Source: Banduia mediterranea
GTDB taxonomy: Bacteria > Pseudomonadota > Gammaproteobacteria > Nevskiales > Nevskiaceae
Direction: 5' to 3'
Length of the DNA: 64,000 bases
Assembly: GCF_031846245.1 (NCBI RefSeq)
Contig: NZ_JAVRIC010000021.1
Coordinates: forward strand, 16,584-80,583
Shown here: piece by piece, positions 31,460 through 41,000 of the stretch
Position numbering within the stretch: position 1 is the first letter of the stretch
How the letters are laid out: each line of letters begins with the position of its first letter
Notes under the pieces: generated by a model
Database searches by the model: none
Seen by the model: only the letters and a program-made list of their open reading frames with translations
What the model was told of the DNA's origin: nothing
Program-made: the position numbers and the translations under genes

Positions 31460-32221
31460 ATGGCCGAAATCACAGTGATCCATTTGGGTGTCAACGTCGA
31501 TCACGTGGCGACGATTCGGCAGGCCCGCGGGACCAGTTATCCGGACCCGGTGGACGCTGCGCTGCTGGCGTGGGAGGCGGGTGCGGACAGCATCACGCTG
31601 CATTTGCGCGAGGACCGGCGCCATATCCAGGATCATGACGTCGAGCGCCTGCTGGCGCGTCAAGCGGTGCCCGTCAACCTTGAAATGGCGGTGGCACCGG
31701 AGATCATCGAACTGGCCTGTCGCTGGAAGCCGGCGTTTGCGTGTCTGGTGCCCGAGCGGCGCGCCGAGCTGACCACCGAGGGCGGGCTGGACGTGGCCGG
31801 CCAGACCGGTCGCATACGTGAAGCCTGCGCGCGGCTGGCCGATGCGGGCATCGTCGTGTCCCTGTTCATCGATGCCGATCCGCGCCAGCTCGACGCCACG
31901 CTGGCAAGCGGCGCGCCGCATATCGAAATTCACACCGGCGGCTATGCCGATCGCGAAGGTCAGGAACGTGAGCAAGAACTGGCCCGTATTCGCGAATTTT
32001 CGCGAAGCGCCGCACGGGAGGGTCTGGAGGTGCATGCAGGGCACGGACTGACCGTGGAAAACCTGGGTCCGATCGCTGCGATTCCAGAAATCGTCGAACT
32101 CAATATCGGGCACGCCATCGTCGCGCGTTCGTTGTTTGTCGGCATGGCCGCAGCGGTGGCCGAAATGCGGCAGGCGATGCGCGACGCGCGCCAGGCCGAT
32201 CAGATCGGATCACTTGCATGA
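31460..32221 (+). CDS. pdxJ: Pyridoxine 5'-phosphate synthase
   Basis: Closes the pyridoxine ring from 1-deoxyxylulose 5-phosphate and amino-acetone phosphate, final step of the DXP-dependent vitamin B6 pathway. 253 residues from ATG 31460 (gaagga ribosome site). Motifs [47 protein letters not shown] and [17 protein letters not shown] are typical. Ends in a 4-base ATGA overlap with acpS. Confidence 0.97.
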   Translation: MAEITVIHLGVNVDHVATIRQARGTSYPDPVDAALLAWEAGADSITLHLREDRRHIQDHDVERLLARQAVPVNLEMAVAPEIIELACRWKPAFACLVPERRAELTTEGGLDVAGQTGRIREACARLADAGIVVSLFIDADPRQLDATLASGAPHIEIHTGGYADREGQEREQELARIREFSRSAAREGLEVHAGHGLTVENLGPIAAIPEIVELNIGHAIVARSLFVGMAAAVAEMRQAMRDARQADQIGSLA

Positions 32222-32604
32222 TCTACGGCACCGGCATCGATCTGGTTCACGTGCCGCGAGTCGCCGGGGTGTACGAGCGCCACGGCGAGCGTTTCGTCGA
32301 TCGCCTCCTGCACGACGCCGAGCGGCGCGAATTCGAAGTGCTGAGTCTGCCGCGTCGTCGCGTGCTGTACCTGGCCAAGGCGTTTGCCGTCAAGGAAGCC
32401 TTCGTCAAGGCCATGGGCACTGGTTTTCGTGGGATCGCGCACGATCATGTCGGCGCGGTGCGCAGCGAATCGGGGCGGCCGGGCCTGATCTACGTGGCGG
32501 CACTGTCGCGGCAGCTGGAGTCGCTGGGAATCATCGGTGCGCACGTCTCGATCAGCGACGAACACGAATTCGCGCTGGCCAGCGTGACGCTCGAAACCGC
32601 TTAG
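32218..32604 (+). CDS. acpS: Holo-[acyl-carrier-protein] synthase
   Basis: 128 residues. Transfers 4'-phosphopantetheine from CoA to acyl carrier protein. [12 protein letters not shown] provides the magnesium aspartate and [20 protein letters not shown] the conserved glutamate/lysine helix. Overlaps pdxJ by 4 bases and is the last gene of the lepA-acpS run, facing the convergent RDD gene 9 bases later. Confidence 0.95.
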   Translation: MIYGTGIDLVHVPRVAGVYERHGERFVDRLLHDAERREFEVLSLPRRRVLYLAKAFAVKEAFVKAMGTGFRGIAHDHVGAVRSESGRPGLIYVAALSRQLESLGIIGAHVSISDEHEFALASVTLETA

Positions 32605-32613
32605 CCGCGGCGT

Positions 32614-33045
32614 TCAGCCTGCCGGCTTAGGCAGTACCACGACTTCGGTACCGGTCAGCACGTCGTGCCAACTGCGGCGCTGCGCATCGACCAGGCACCA
32701 CAGTACGCCCAGACCAAACGCCAGCCACGACACCCAGGCCAGCAGGTAGCGCAGGGTGGCGCGCGTCAGGCTCAGCGGCGTACCGTCGCTACGACGCACC
32801 ACCAGTCTCCAGGCGCGCATGCCCAGTGTCTGGCCGCCGTGCGTCCACGAACGCACGAAGAAGATCAGACCGGCGGTGACCAGTACCGCACGCACCACAT
32901 GCGGCGGCGCCGGAGCGCCCACGTAGCTGCCACCGATTACCAGAAACAGCATCAGCACCATCCAGATCGACAACAGCAGCAGTCCGTCATAGAGCGCCGA
33001 AGTGAGTCGGCGCCACAGCGGTGCGGGGAGGATCAACTGGTTCAT
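32614..33045 (-). CDS. RDD-family membrane protein
   Basis: 143 residues from ATG 33045 (MNQLILPAPLWRRLTSALYD), a typical RDD start with the Arg and Asp that name the family. Three hydrophobic segments (LLLLSIWMVLMLFLVIGGSY; VVRAVLVTAGLIFFVRSW; LLAWVSWLAFGLGVLWCLV) and GQTLGMRAWRLVV, WHDVLTGTEVVVLP. Members have been linked to ion or small-molecule transport, but the function here is unknown. The longer open frame to 33468 is not conserved-looking. Confidence 0.85.
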   Translation of the reverse strand: MNQLILPAPLWRRLTSALYDGLLLLSIWMVLMLFLVIGGSYVGAPAPPHVVRAVLVTAGLIFFVRSWTHGGQTLGMRAWRLVVRRSDGTPLSLTRATLRYLLAWVSWLAFGLGVLWCLVDAQRRSWHDVLTGTEVVVLPKPAG

Positions 33046-33286
33046 CGAAGGCCGGGTGGCTGAAGAAAGGCGTAAGGATAACGGGCGCGGGTGCCGGAGA
33101 ATAAATCGCAGGGCTGGGAGCCGTGCAACGCAGGCTCGGAGTCCAAGCGAAGTTGCCGGCTGCCGCATGGATTCCGGATCAGGTCTGCGGCCCGTCCGGA
33201 ATGACGGCGTGCGGACAAAAAAAATGCCGCGCGGGCGTCGGGTCAGTGACGAACGTGCGGCCAGGGAAATCAGCCAGGGGTGTGGC

Positions 33287-34561
33287 TCAGCGCACCAGGG
33301 CGAAGCGCCCTCGCGTTGGTGTCGACGGTGTTGCGTCGGCGGAACGGGTGGCGGCGAACAGCAGCGTTCTCGAATTGTCTCCATCGCTCGGGTATTGCGC
33401 GAATCCGATATGTGACTGCGGCGACACCACTTCGGAACGAACGTCGACCGGCGCAGAACACGCCACACGCAGCGTTTGCCGCACTGCCTCCGGTGCGTCG
33501 TGTTCGTGCATGCGCGCTCTCAGAAAAACGAACTCCTGACGGGTATATCGGGCGAGGAAGTCGCCCGGTTGACAGCCGGCACGCAGGCGTTTGGCAATAC
33601 CGTCGATGGCGTCGTCGATGATTTCGTCCGACGGTTCGCCCGGAAAATTGACCGAGCAGTAGTACAGATCGAAATTCACACCGCTGCGCTTGGCACGACT
33701 CATGAAATTGACGATCTCCTGCTGGAACGAGGCGCGGTTCGGCAATTTGGTCTGCGGATCGTACAGCGACAGGAAGCGCGCACGATCCTCATCCTCGCGG
33801 CGTGCGCGCTGTTCGCGCAGGTGGGCGTGCTTGACTGCGTCGGAGCGGACCAATCCGGCGATCAGGCCCGCCAGAAGCAGGGAGAACACCGCGACGGCCA
33901 GGGTCGTCCAGGTTCCACCCAGACCATCGACCGCGCCGCATACCGTACCCACCGGGAAGTTCGCGGCGGCCATGCCGGTGTAGTGCATTCCGCTAATGGC
34001 GGCGGCCATGATCGCGGCCGCCAGCAGACGGGCTGGCGTGCGTCGGTGGCGGGAGATTCGACGCAGATTGAACAGGATCCACAAGGCGGCACCGGAGGCC
34101 GCCACGGCGATGATCACCGATGCAGAGAACAAGCCGGGGTCGTACTGGATTGCCGGTGACATTTCCATCGCCGCCATGCCCATGTAATGCATGACGCAAA
34201 TACCGGCGCCCATGAGCAGGGCGCCGACCAGCACTGCACCCAGACCGAGCTGTTCGCGGCTGGAAACATACAGCGCAAGGCTGGCCACGGCGATCGCGGC
34301 GAGCAGAGAGGCGACTGTCTTGCCGATGGCGTAGCCCACCGGGATCGGCATGGCGAAGGCCTGCATGCCGACCATGTGCATCGACCAGATGCCGCAACCC
34401 ATGGCCAGCGCCCCGAGTATCAGCCAGCGCCACTGTTCGGCTGCGGTTTCGAAGACTCGATGAACGACCGTGATGGCGACGTAGGCGGCGAACCCCGCGA
34501 TGATGTATGAAACGACAACGAGTCCCCAGTCGTACTGCCCGGAGATGAATTCTGTGTTCAT
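33287..34561 (-). CDS. MHYT sensor membrane protein with degenerate GGDEF domain
   Basis: 424 residues. Seven membrane spans contain the repeated MHYT motifs: IWSMHMVGMQAFAMP, CVMHYMGMAAMEM and SGMHYTGMAAANFPVG, proposed to bind copper and sense oxygen, CO or NO. The cytoplasmic part begins FLSLYDPQTKLPNRASFQQE like a diguanylate cyclase, but the active-site motif is DFLARYTRQEFVFL instead of GG(D/E)EF. Catalysis is therefore unlikely; it may bind c-di-GMP or GTP or act through protein contacts. No EAL domain follows. Confidence 0.85.
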   Translation of the reverse strand: MNTEFISGQYDWGLVVVSYIIAGFAAYVAITVVHRVFETAAEQWRWLILGALAMGCGIWSMHMVGMQAFAMPIPVGYAIGKTVASLLAAIAVASLALYVSSREQLGLGAVLVGALLMGAGICVMHYMGMAAMEMSPAIQYDPGLFSASVIIAVAASGAALWILFNLRRISRHRRTPARLLAAAIMAAAISGMHYTGMAAANFPVGTVCGAVDGLGGTWTTLAVAVFSLLLAGLIAGLVRSDAVKHAHLREQRARREDEDRARFLSLYDPQTKLPNRASFQQEIVNFMSRAKRSGVNFDLYYCSVNFPGEPSDEIIDDAIDGIAKRLRAGCQPGDFLARYTRQEFVFLRARMHEHDAPEAVRQTLRVACSAPVDVRSEVVSPQSHIGFAQYPSDGDNSRTLLFAATRSADATPSTPTRGRFALVR

Positions 34562-34832
34562 CGGCGATGCCTGCCTGTTTCCCCAACGGGAACGATGCCG
34601 CTGCGGCGACTTGTTCGCCAGTCCGCTGAGGGGGTCTGGCCCTACCTTTCGTCACCCGGGCTGGGGCCGGCCGTTCAATCCAGCGGCGCCGGCAAGCCGA
34701 AATAATCGGGTCGACCGGCGGCCCCAGAGCTCGCCTCAGATCTTGCCCCAGAGGCCAATTCGTGTTTGCGCTCGCGGTGGGCGGCTTTGAGCCTCAAGTG
34801 GGACCAAGAACAAGGCGCTGAGATATGCGGGC

Positions 34833-35744
34833 CTACAGCCCCGCATGGAAGAATCGCACTGTCTGCTCGATCACTTCGTCGATCTGGCTGCGGTCTTCGC
34901 CCAACGCGTGATAGATGTGATCCGCGTTCTTGATCAGGAGTACGCGCGCGTCGGTGGACCCGGCGGCTTCGACCAGGCGTAGTGAGGCTTCGTGGGGCAC
35001 CGCATCGTCGGCCAAGCCGGCAATCGCCAGCAGCTTGCCGTGATAGCCCGCCATATCGCTGAGCGCCGTGCTGGCACGCACTTCGTCGAACCACTCCAGG
35101 CTGAAGTTGAGCGGTCCGCGCCATGGAAAATTCACCACGGCGTAGCCATCGCGACGCGCCTGGTCCAGGTGCTCGTCGAACAGGGGCTGGAACACGCCGA
35201 TCCCGTCATTGGCCACCGAGGACCAGGTTGCCAGTGCGCGAATGTCGGGCTGCTTCACCACCAGACCTTGCGCGATCAATCCCCCCTGACTGAAACCGAG
35301 TACACCGAGACGCTGCGGATCAACTCCCACATGCTCGCCGAGCGCCTTCAGTGCGACAGCGGCGTCGCGCGTGGCGCCGCTGAGCGTGTACTGGCGATAA
35401 TCCACAGAACTGTCGCCGGTGCCCGCGAAGTCGATTCTCAAGGAGGCGATTCCTGCACGGGCAAGCTCGCCCGCCAGCCGCTTGTAGACGCCGCCGACCT
35501 CATCCTTGTTCGATCCGGTGCCGTGCAACATCAGCACCGCTGGACACCTTGAAGCGACCTGCAACCGTACCGGCAGGGTCAGGGTGCCCGGAATCCGGTA
35601 TTCGCCATTGTCCAGCGACAGCGACTCGATTTCGGCCGCCATCGCTGCCGGTAACCACGCACCGAAGTTCATCGCCATGAACAACAGGGCCGCCCACCAC
35701 GATGCAACCCGTCCCGGACCTCCCGAATTCATACCCTGCCCCAT
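34833..35744 (-). CDS. Secreted alpha/beta hydrolase
   Basis: 303 residues. The signal peptide (WWAALLFMAMNFGAWLPAAM, cleavage after AMA) predicts export. The fold is a dienelactone-hydrolase/acyl-peptidase-like alpha/beta hydrolase: VLMLHGTGSNKDEVGG, nucleophile GFSQGGLIAQG (serine near residue 153), aspartate around GLADDAVPHEASLRL and histidine in NADHIYHALG. Substrate unknown. ATG 35732 is an alternative start. Divergent from hmgA. Confidence 0.82.
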   Translation of the reverse strand: MGQGMNSGGPGRVASWWAALLFMAMNFGAWLPAAMAAEIESLSLDNGEYRIPGTLTLPVRLQVASRCPAVLMLHGTGSNKDEVGGVYKRLAGELARAGIASLRIDFAGTGDSSVDYRQYTLSGATRDAAVALKALGEHVGVDPQRLGVLGFSQGGLIAQGLVVKQPDIRALATWSSVANDGIGVFQPLFDEHLDQARRDGYAVVNFPWRGPLNFSLEWFDEVRASTALSDMAGYHGKLLAIAGLADDAVPHEASLRLVEAAGSTDARVLLIKNADHIYHALGEDRSQIDEVIEQTVRFFHAGL

Positions 35745-35848
35745 ATCTGCCGAAAGTCATTGGAGCATAGAGGATCACTCCAGGGCCGAACATCCGCTGT
35801 CGCCCGGCGCGGTAGGCTATGCGCCATCGAATACAAGAGAGCGCGGCG

Positions 35849-37159
35849 ATGATCTCACCCGAACTCCAGTACCTCACCGGTTTCGGCAACCAACACGCCA
35901 CAGAAGCGCTGCCTGGCGCATTGCCGTGTGGACAGAACTCACCACAGCGCTGTCCTTATGGCCTGTACGCGGAACAGTTCAGCGGCACCGCATTCACCGC
36001 GCCACGCCGACACAACCGACGTAGCTGGCTGTACCGCATCCGGCCGTCCGTGGTGCAGGGCCGATTCAGGCTCCTGCCACCGACGCCTTGGCTATCGGCG
36101 CCGTTGACCGGCGATCCGGTCGACCCCAATCCGATGCGCTGGCACCCGCTGCCGATACCGGAGACCCCCTGCGATTTCATCGATGGCTTGTTCACCTTCG
36201 CTGCGAATGGGCGACCGGACGCGCAGACCGGCTGCGCCGTGCATCTCTATGCCTTGAACGCGGACATGCAGTCGCGCTACTTGTACGATGCCGACGCGGA
36301 GTTGTTGATCGTCCCGCAAAGCGGTGAGCTGTTGCTGCGGACGGAACTCGGACAACTGCATGTGCCGCCCGGGCACTGCGCGGTGCTGCCACGCGGTATC
36401 AAGTTTCAGGTGCGGCGCGCCCAGGCTGCGGGGGGCGCACACGGTTATGTCTGCGAAAACTTCGGGGCGGCCTTCGAGCTTCCGGAACTGGGGCCGATCG
36501 GCGCCAACGGCCTTGCCAATCCGCGGGATTTCGAAACCCCCGTAGCCTGCTACGACGATATCTCAGGCAACTTCGAACTGGTCGCCCGCGTCGATGGCCG
36601 ACTCTGGTCGGCGCCGCTGAATCATTCGCCACTCGATGTGGTGGCCTGGCACGGCAACCACGTGCCCTACCGCTACGATCTCTCACGCTTCAACACCATC
36701 AATACGGTCAGTTTCGATCACCCCGATCCGTCGATTTTCACGGTGCTGACGGCGCCGTCCGACACACCCGGTACGGCCAACGTCGATTTCGTGATCTTTC
36801 CGCCACGCTGGGTGGTGGCCGAGCACAGCTTCCGACCGCCATGGTTCCACCGCAACGTGATGAGCGAGTTCATGGGGTTGGTTCAGGGGCGCTATGACGC
36901 AAAAACCAGCGGCTTCATACCGGGCGGGTCCAGCCTGCACAACTGCATGTCTGCCCACGGGCCGGATGCGGACGCTTTCGAATCGGCGTGCCAGATGCCG
37001 CTGGCACCGCAGCACCTCGATGACTCGCTGGCCTTCATGTTCGAAAGCCGCTATCCGTTCCGATGCAGCGAGCAGGCTCGGAACGCGCCCTTTCGCCAGA
37101 TGAACTATTCGGATGTCTGGCAGGGTCTGCGATCGCAGTTCGATCCCGGCCGGCCCTGA
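35849..37159 (+). CDS. hmgA: Homogentisate 1,2-dioxygenase
   Basis: Fe(II) enzyme that opens the ring of homogentisate in tyrosine and phenylalanine breakdown. 436 residues from ATG 35849 ([15 protein letters not shown], the usual start). Family segments: [23 protein letters not shown]-like [36 protein letters not shown] with metal-ligand histidines, and [18 protein letters not shown]. It stands alone: maleylacetoacetate isomerase and fumarylacetoacetase genes are absent nearby, and a decayed transposase directly follows. Confidence 0.96.
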   Translation: MISPELQYLTGFGNQHATEALPGALPCGQNSPQRCPYGLYAEQFSGTAFTAPRRHNRRSWLYRIRPSVVQGRFRLLPPTPWLSAPLTGDPVDPNPMRWHPLPIPETPCDFIDGLFTFAANGRPDAQTGCAVHLYALNADMQSRYLYDADAELLIVPQSGELLLRTELGQLHVPPGHCAVLPRGIKFQVRRAQAAGGAHGYVCENFGAAFELPELGPIGANGLANPRDFETPVACYDDISGNFELVARVDGRLWSAPLNHSPLDVVAWHGNHVPYRYDLSRFNTINTVSFDHPDPSIFTVLTAPSDTPGTANVDFVIFPPRWVVAEHSFRPPWFHRNVMSEFMGLVQGRYDAKTSGFIPGGSSLHNCMSAHGPDADAFESACQMPLAPQHLDDSLAFMFESRYPFRCSEQARNAPFRQMNYSDVWQGLRSQFDPGRP

Positions 37160-37565
37160 GCGCGTAGGCGATTTCATCCAGGGGTCGGAAGCTTACGTCA
37201 GACTTGAGGTACTGCGCGGCCTTGGGCAAGGAGTTGAGCTTCTCGTAAGGGGGCATCATGTCCTCGTAGCGATAGCGCTTGCCTTGCTTGCCCTTGGCAT
37301 CGGTCACGGTGGTGGCGAAGAACAAGGCCGGTGAAAGTTGACGCGCGGGGCGAAGTGCTGGGGGATGTGGGCGTAGCCGAGCAGCTTGCGCACCACCGCT
37401 CTCGGCCAGCGCGTTGTCGTTGCAGGGCTTGGAGTGGCGCAGATTGGCCACGATCAGCTCCTTGTCCGCCTTGGACAAACGCGGGGAGTCGCGAAATGGC
37501 GCAAGGTATCTTCGATCAGCCGGTAGCGCTCCGCTTGTGGTGCCGGCTCCGGCGTCACTGAGGTG
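37160..37565 (-). pseudogene. Decayed integrase-core transposase
   Basis: Minus-strand fragments of one transposase. The N-terminal piece (about 37565-37440) reads ERYRLIEDTLRHFATPR. After an internal deletion come HSKPCNDNALAES, then in another frame KLLGYAHIPQHFAPRVN, and finally TDAKGKQGKRYRYEDM and KLNSLPKAAQYLKSDVSF. These match the start and end of a widespread rve-domain IS transposase (IS3/IS481-like; exact family not certain). At least two frameshifts and loss of most of the catalytic core make it dead. It begins at the hmgA stop codon. Confidence 0.65.
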
Positions 37566-37798
37566 CTGCCGTGGATAAATCGGCGATCTGCTGGTGGGAT
37601 GGTACCCCGCACCAAACGACTATTGAAAGTACGGAATCGAAGCGCTGCGGGCTGCTGCGAACCATTGCGAACTCGATCGAAATGCCTGCTGGGGCGCCCT
37701 GCGGCCGTGGACGATCAAGCAGGTTTTTCGCTTTGATTGGTGCCCGGAAAGGCTGTTCAACCTCGTCTGCTTTCCCGCGCCAGTTCAATTCCCGGTTT

Positions 37799-37818
37799 GG
37801 GAATCGAACCCGCGTCCG
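37799..37818. repeat. Exact 20-bp copy of the tmRNA T-arm (copy 2, att-like)
   Basis: gggaatcgaacccgcgtccg is identical to 19040-19059 inside ssrA. Flanks on both sides differ, so this is not a second tmRNA gene but a short displaced core, as left by an integrative element. The PIN-domain gene's stop codon begins at the very next base. Confidence 0.7.
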
Positions 37819-38391
37819 TCAGATCGCCACCTTCCACTCCCGCAACTGGCTAACGGTCTGCGTCAGACCCTGCTTGAGCAGGGTGTCGAGGTACTCGTCC
37901 GTCGTCTTGGGCGGGTTCTTCAGCGACCGTCGATGGTTGGCTGCGGCTTCGCAAACGCGTGCCGCGTGCAGATCCAGTAGATCGAAGATGAAGTCATCCG
38001 GATGCTGGGCGGCCAGGTTGTAGCGCTTGAGCTGGTCCGGCGGGAAATCCTTCAGGTTGAAGGTCACGATCAGGCTGGCGCCGCCGTGAATGGCGGCGGC
38101 CACCACATGCCGATCATCGGCATCCGGCAACTCGACAGACGGAATGAGGTGCTCGAAGCCGGTGACCAGGCTGTCGCGGACGTGGGCGTTCATCAGCGAT
38201 CGCGTGCGCTCCAGGTCTTCGGCCTTCAGGTCTGGCCGCTGCTTCAGAACATTACGCGTCCACTCGTCGTGGAACATGTCTGTCCAGCGCGCCCGGTACA
38301 GATCGGTCAGTGCCAGGCGCATCAGGAAGTCGCGCAGCGGGGCCGGGTAGAGCACGCACGCGTCGTAGATGACGGTGAAGTTCGAACTCAT
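37819..38391 (-). CDS. PIN-domain protein, probable toxin ribonuclease
   Basis: 190 residues. PIN fold: first acidic residue in FTVIYDACVLYPAPLRDFLM, a conserved glutamate in FHDEWTRNVL, and the second acidic cluster in ELPDADDRHVVAAAI near residue 93, followed by LIVTFNLKDFPPDQL. The C-terminal helices (residues about 120-190) extend beyond a minimal VapC. PIN toxins usually cleave tRNA or mRNA. The start codon follows the stop of the upstream HTH gene with no gap, the layout of an antitoxin-toxin pair. Its stop abuts the tmRNA-like repeat. Confidence 0.85.
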   Translation of the reverse strand: MSSNFTVIYDACVLYPAPLRDFLMRLALTDLYRARWTDMFHDEWTRNVLKQRPDLKAEDLERTRSLMNAHVRDSLVTGFEHLIPSVELPDADDRHVVAAAIHGGASLIVTFNLKDFPPDQLKRYNLAAQHPDDFIFDLLDLHAARVCEAAANHRRSLKNPPKTTDEYLDTLLKQGLTQTVSQLREWKVAI

Positions 38392-38856
38392 TCATTCGTA
38401 CCCCATCTTGAGCGCCTGGGCTTGCTCGGCCAGGGCATCGAGGGCCTTGCTGCGCTCCACATCAATCCGCTCCTTGTACGCGATCACGTCCTGGTAGCGG
38501 ACGCGCCGGTGCGTGCCGATCTTATGGAACGGGATCTCGCCACGCTCCAGCAACTGGACAAGGAACGGTCGCGAGACGTTGAGCACGTCCGCTGCGTCCT
38601 GGGTGGTCAGTTCGGCGTGGATCGGGATGATGCTCACCGCGTTGCCCTCGCCGATTTCGGTCAGGACGTCCACGAGCAGCCGAAGCGCCGACACCGGGAC
38701 GCGAACGGGATGGGCAGCGCCCTTGTCGTCGAAGATCTCGATCTGCTGGGTTTCCGCACGGGTCTGCAGGAAGGCAGACAGCGCTCGGCCGCTCTCACGA
38801 GCGATGGCAACTTCTTCGGCCGTCGGCAACGAATGGGTGGGAGAGAGAGTGGTCAT
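38392..38856 (-). CDS. Helix-turn-helix (excisionase/MerR-like) antitoxin partner
   Basis: 154 residues. The C-terminal half is a helix-turn-helix of the excisionase type: ELTTQDAADVLNVSRPFLVQ and LLERGEIPFHKIGTHRRVRY, about residues 83-123. The N-terminal half (AIARESGRALSAFLQTR, VRVPVSALRLLVDVLTEIGE) probably holds dimer and toxin contacts. Such proteins pair with PIN-domain toxins and repress their own promoter. The upstream region has a palindrome, listed separately. Confidence 0.8.
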   Translation of the reverse strand: MTTLSPTHSLPTAEEVAIARESGRALSAFLQTRAETQQIEIFDDKGAAHPVRVPVSALRLLVDVLTEIGEGNAVSIIPIHAELTTQDAADVLNVSRPFLVQLLERGEIPFHKIGTHRRVRYQDVIAYKERIDVERSKALDALAEQAQALKMGYE

Positions 38857-38895
38857 GGCAGCCTCCTGGGAGCTTCAAACAGCATCATGGGAGGA

Positions 38896-38924
38896 AGTAT
38901 AACCGAAATAAACGAATATTCGAA
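38896..38924 (-). promoter_or_regulatory. Promoter/operator of the PIN module
   Basis: Upstream of the antitoxin gene the AT-rich stretch contains a perfect palindrome cgaatattcg (38913-38922) flanked by partial repeats ccgaaataa and gaaatatccgaaac. On the minus strand TATACT (38901-38896) could be the -10 box, with TTCGAA (38924-38919) 17 bases upstream as a poor -35. Overlap of palindrome and promoter suggests autorepression. Confidence 0.45.
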
Positions 38925-39082
38925 ATATCCGAAACGGGCGCACTCCAGATGCGTCTGGCTCGCCCATGCCCAAAAGGACACCCATTTGCACCCAATCAGG
39001 CGCCAGACCGCGCTGGGCCTTGGCTCGTCGGCGGAACAGCGCCTTCATGGACTCCTGCCAACTCATTCGGAAGGAGACCAAG

Positions 39083-39301
39083 ATGGACGTCGTTCACCTC
39101 AATCAAAAGCAACTGGCCGCGCGCTGGCATCTCAGCGAGGCCACCCTGGAGCGCTGGCGTAGCGAGGGGCTCGGGCCCAAGCCCAAGTTCCTGAAGCTCT
39201 GCGGCCGGGTGATCTACCGCCAGGTCGACATCGAGGCCTACGAGGAATCATGCCTGGCGACCTCGACCAAGACGGTCGCGGCGCAGACCAGTGCCGGCTG
39301 A
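39083..39301 (+). CDS. AlpA/excisionase-like helix-turn-helix regulator
   Basis: 72 residues from ATG 39083 (aaggagacc ribosome site). LNQKQLAARWHLSEATLERW, followed by SEGLGPKPKFLKLCGRVIYR, is the winged helix-turn-helix of AlpA/Xis-type proteins that control excision or transcription of integrated elements. It lies beside the PIN module and upstream of two tRNA genes, so it is probably a leftover of an integrative element. Confidence 0.75.
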   Translation: MDVVHLNQKQLAARWHLSEATLERWRSEGLGPKPKFLKLCGRVIYRQVDIEAYEESCLATSTKTVAAQTSAG

Positions 39302-39670
39302 AGGATGTTCCGTCTTGTCGGTATATCTGGCCAAGTACCGACGTTTCGCAACGCGACGCCACTGCGACGACGCTTGCAAGCCAGATTACCGGGGGATTGA
39401 AAGTCCGCAGTCCGCAAGCGCGGACCGATCAACCGGTTTTTTGAAAATCAACAACCTACCATCTGGCCGTGCGGGCTATTGCGGGTTCCTGCGGGTTCGT
39501 GCGGAGAGATTCGAACTCCTGCGGGGTCTCGGAGCGGACGCAAGTGCCTGGGGTTCATGATGAGCTTCATCCCGCCATCATGAACGGATCGAGGTCAGTT
39601 CAGACTCATCTCATGTTGGAAACACGAGCGCCCCTACAGACTCATTTCATATTGGAAGGGGCTAAGGGTG
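39302..39670. other. Gene-free stretch before the tRNA pair
   Basis: About 370 bases without a credible gene. It holds short direct repeats of gcgggttc around 39476-39500, a tRNA-T-arm-like gagagattcgaactcctg near 39502, and two imperfect 21-bp direct repeats listed separately. Probably the worn border of an integrated element. Confidence 0.4.
39601..39657. repeat. Pair of imperfect 21-bp direct repeats
   Basis: cagactcatctcatgttgga at 39601 and cagactcatttcatattgga at 39637 (each followed by a) differ at 2 of 21 positions and are 36 bases apart. They look like subterminal repeats of an insertion sequence end or protein-binding sites. Confidence 0.5.
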
Positions 39671-39697
39671 TTGAAGCTCAAAATGTTCTGCTATCAT
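39671..39697 (+). promoter_or_regulatory. Predicted promoter of the tRNA-His/tRNA-Lys unit
   Basis: TTGAAG (39671-39676) and TATCAT (39692-39697) are 15 bases apart, followed by a GC-rich discriminator (tcgcgcccc), the pattern of stable-RNA promoters under stringent control. It lies 46 bases before tRNA-His. Confidence 0.45.
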
Positions 39698-39743
39698 TCG
39701 CGCCCCTCGGGGCTCACCGTCCCGGGTTTTTTTCGTTTCGACG

Positions 39744-39820
39744 GTGGACGTAGCTCAGTTGGTTAGAGTCCCGGATTGTGATTCCGGATGTCGTGGGTTC
39801 GAGTCCCATCGTCCACCCCA
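39744..39820 (+). tRNA. tRNA-His (anticodon GUG)
   Basis: 77-base cloverleaf: acceptor GTGGACG/CGTCCAC, anticodon loop TTGTGAT with GTG, T-arm GTGGG-TTCGAGT-CCCAT, discriminator C and encoded CCA. Base 39743 is G, able to supply the G-1 that histidyl-tRNA synthetase requires opposite C73. Confidence 0.97.
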
Positions 39821-39856
39821 ATTACGCAGACCGCGATCACGCGGCTGTAGCGTTTC

Positions 39857-39931
39857 GGGCTGCTAGCTCAATGGTAGAGCAGTTGACTCTTAATCAATAG
39901 GTTCGGGGTTCGAGTCCCTGGCAGCCCACCA
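39857..39931 (+). tRNA. tRNA-Lys (anticodon CUU)
   Basis: 75-base cloverleaf: acceptor GGGCTGC/GCAGCCC, D-stem GCTC, anticodon loop CTCTTAA (CTT), T-arm CGGGG-TTCGAGT-CCCTG, encoded CCA. It lies 36 bases after tRNA-His and is probably co-transcribed. An integrase remnant begins 55 bases beyond its 3' end. Confidence 0.97.
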
Positions 39932-39986
39932 ATTAAATCAGGCAGTTAGCAGCATGTGTTGCCGAGAATCACCGAACGGTGAAAAG

Positions 39987-40982
<996 letters not shown>

Positions 40983-41000
40983 TGACGATTGTGGGGCGGA

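Noticed and set aside
39495..39525. T-arm-like gagagattcgaactcctg that could be another tRNA remnant or att site
   Set aside because: No acceptor or anticodon stem around it and only a 4-5 bp stem; too short to support.
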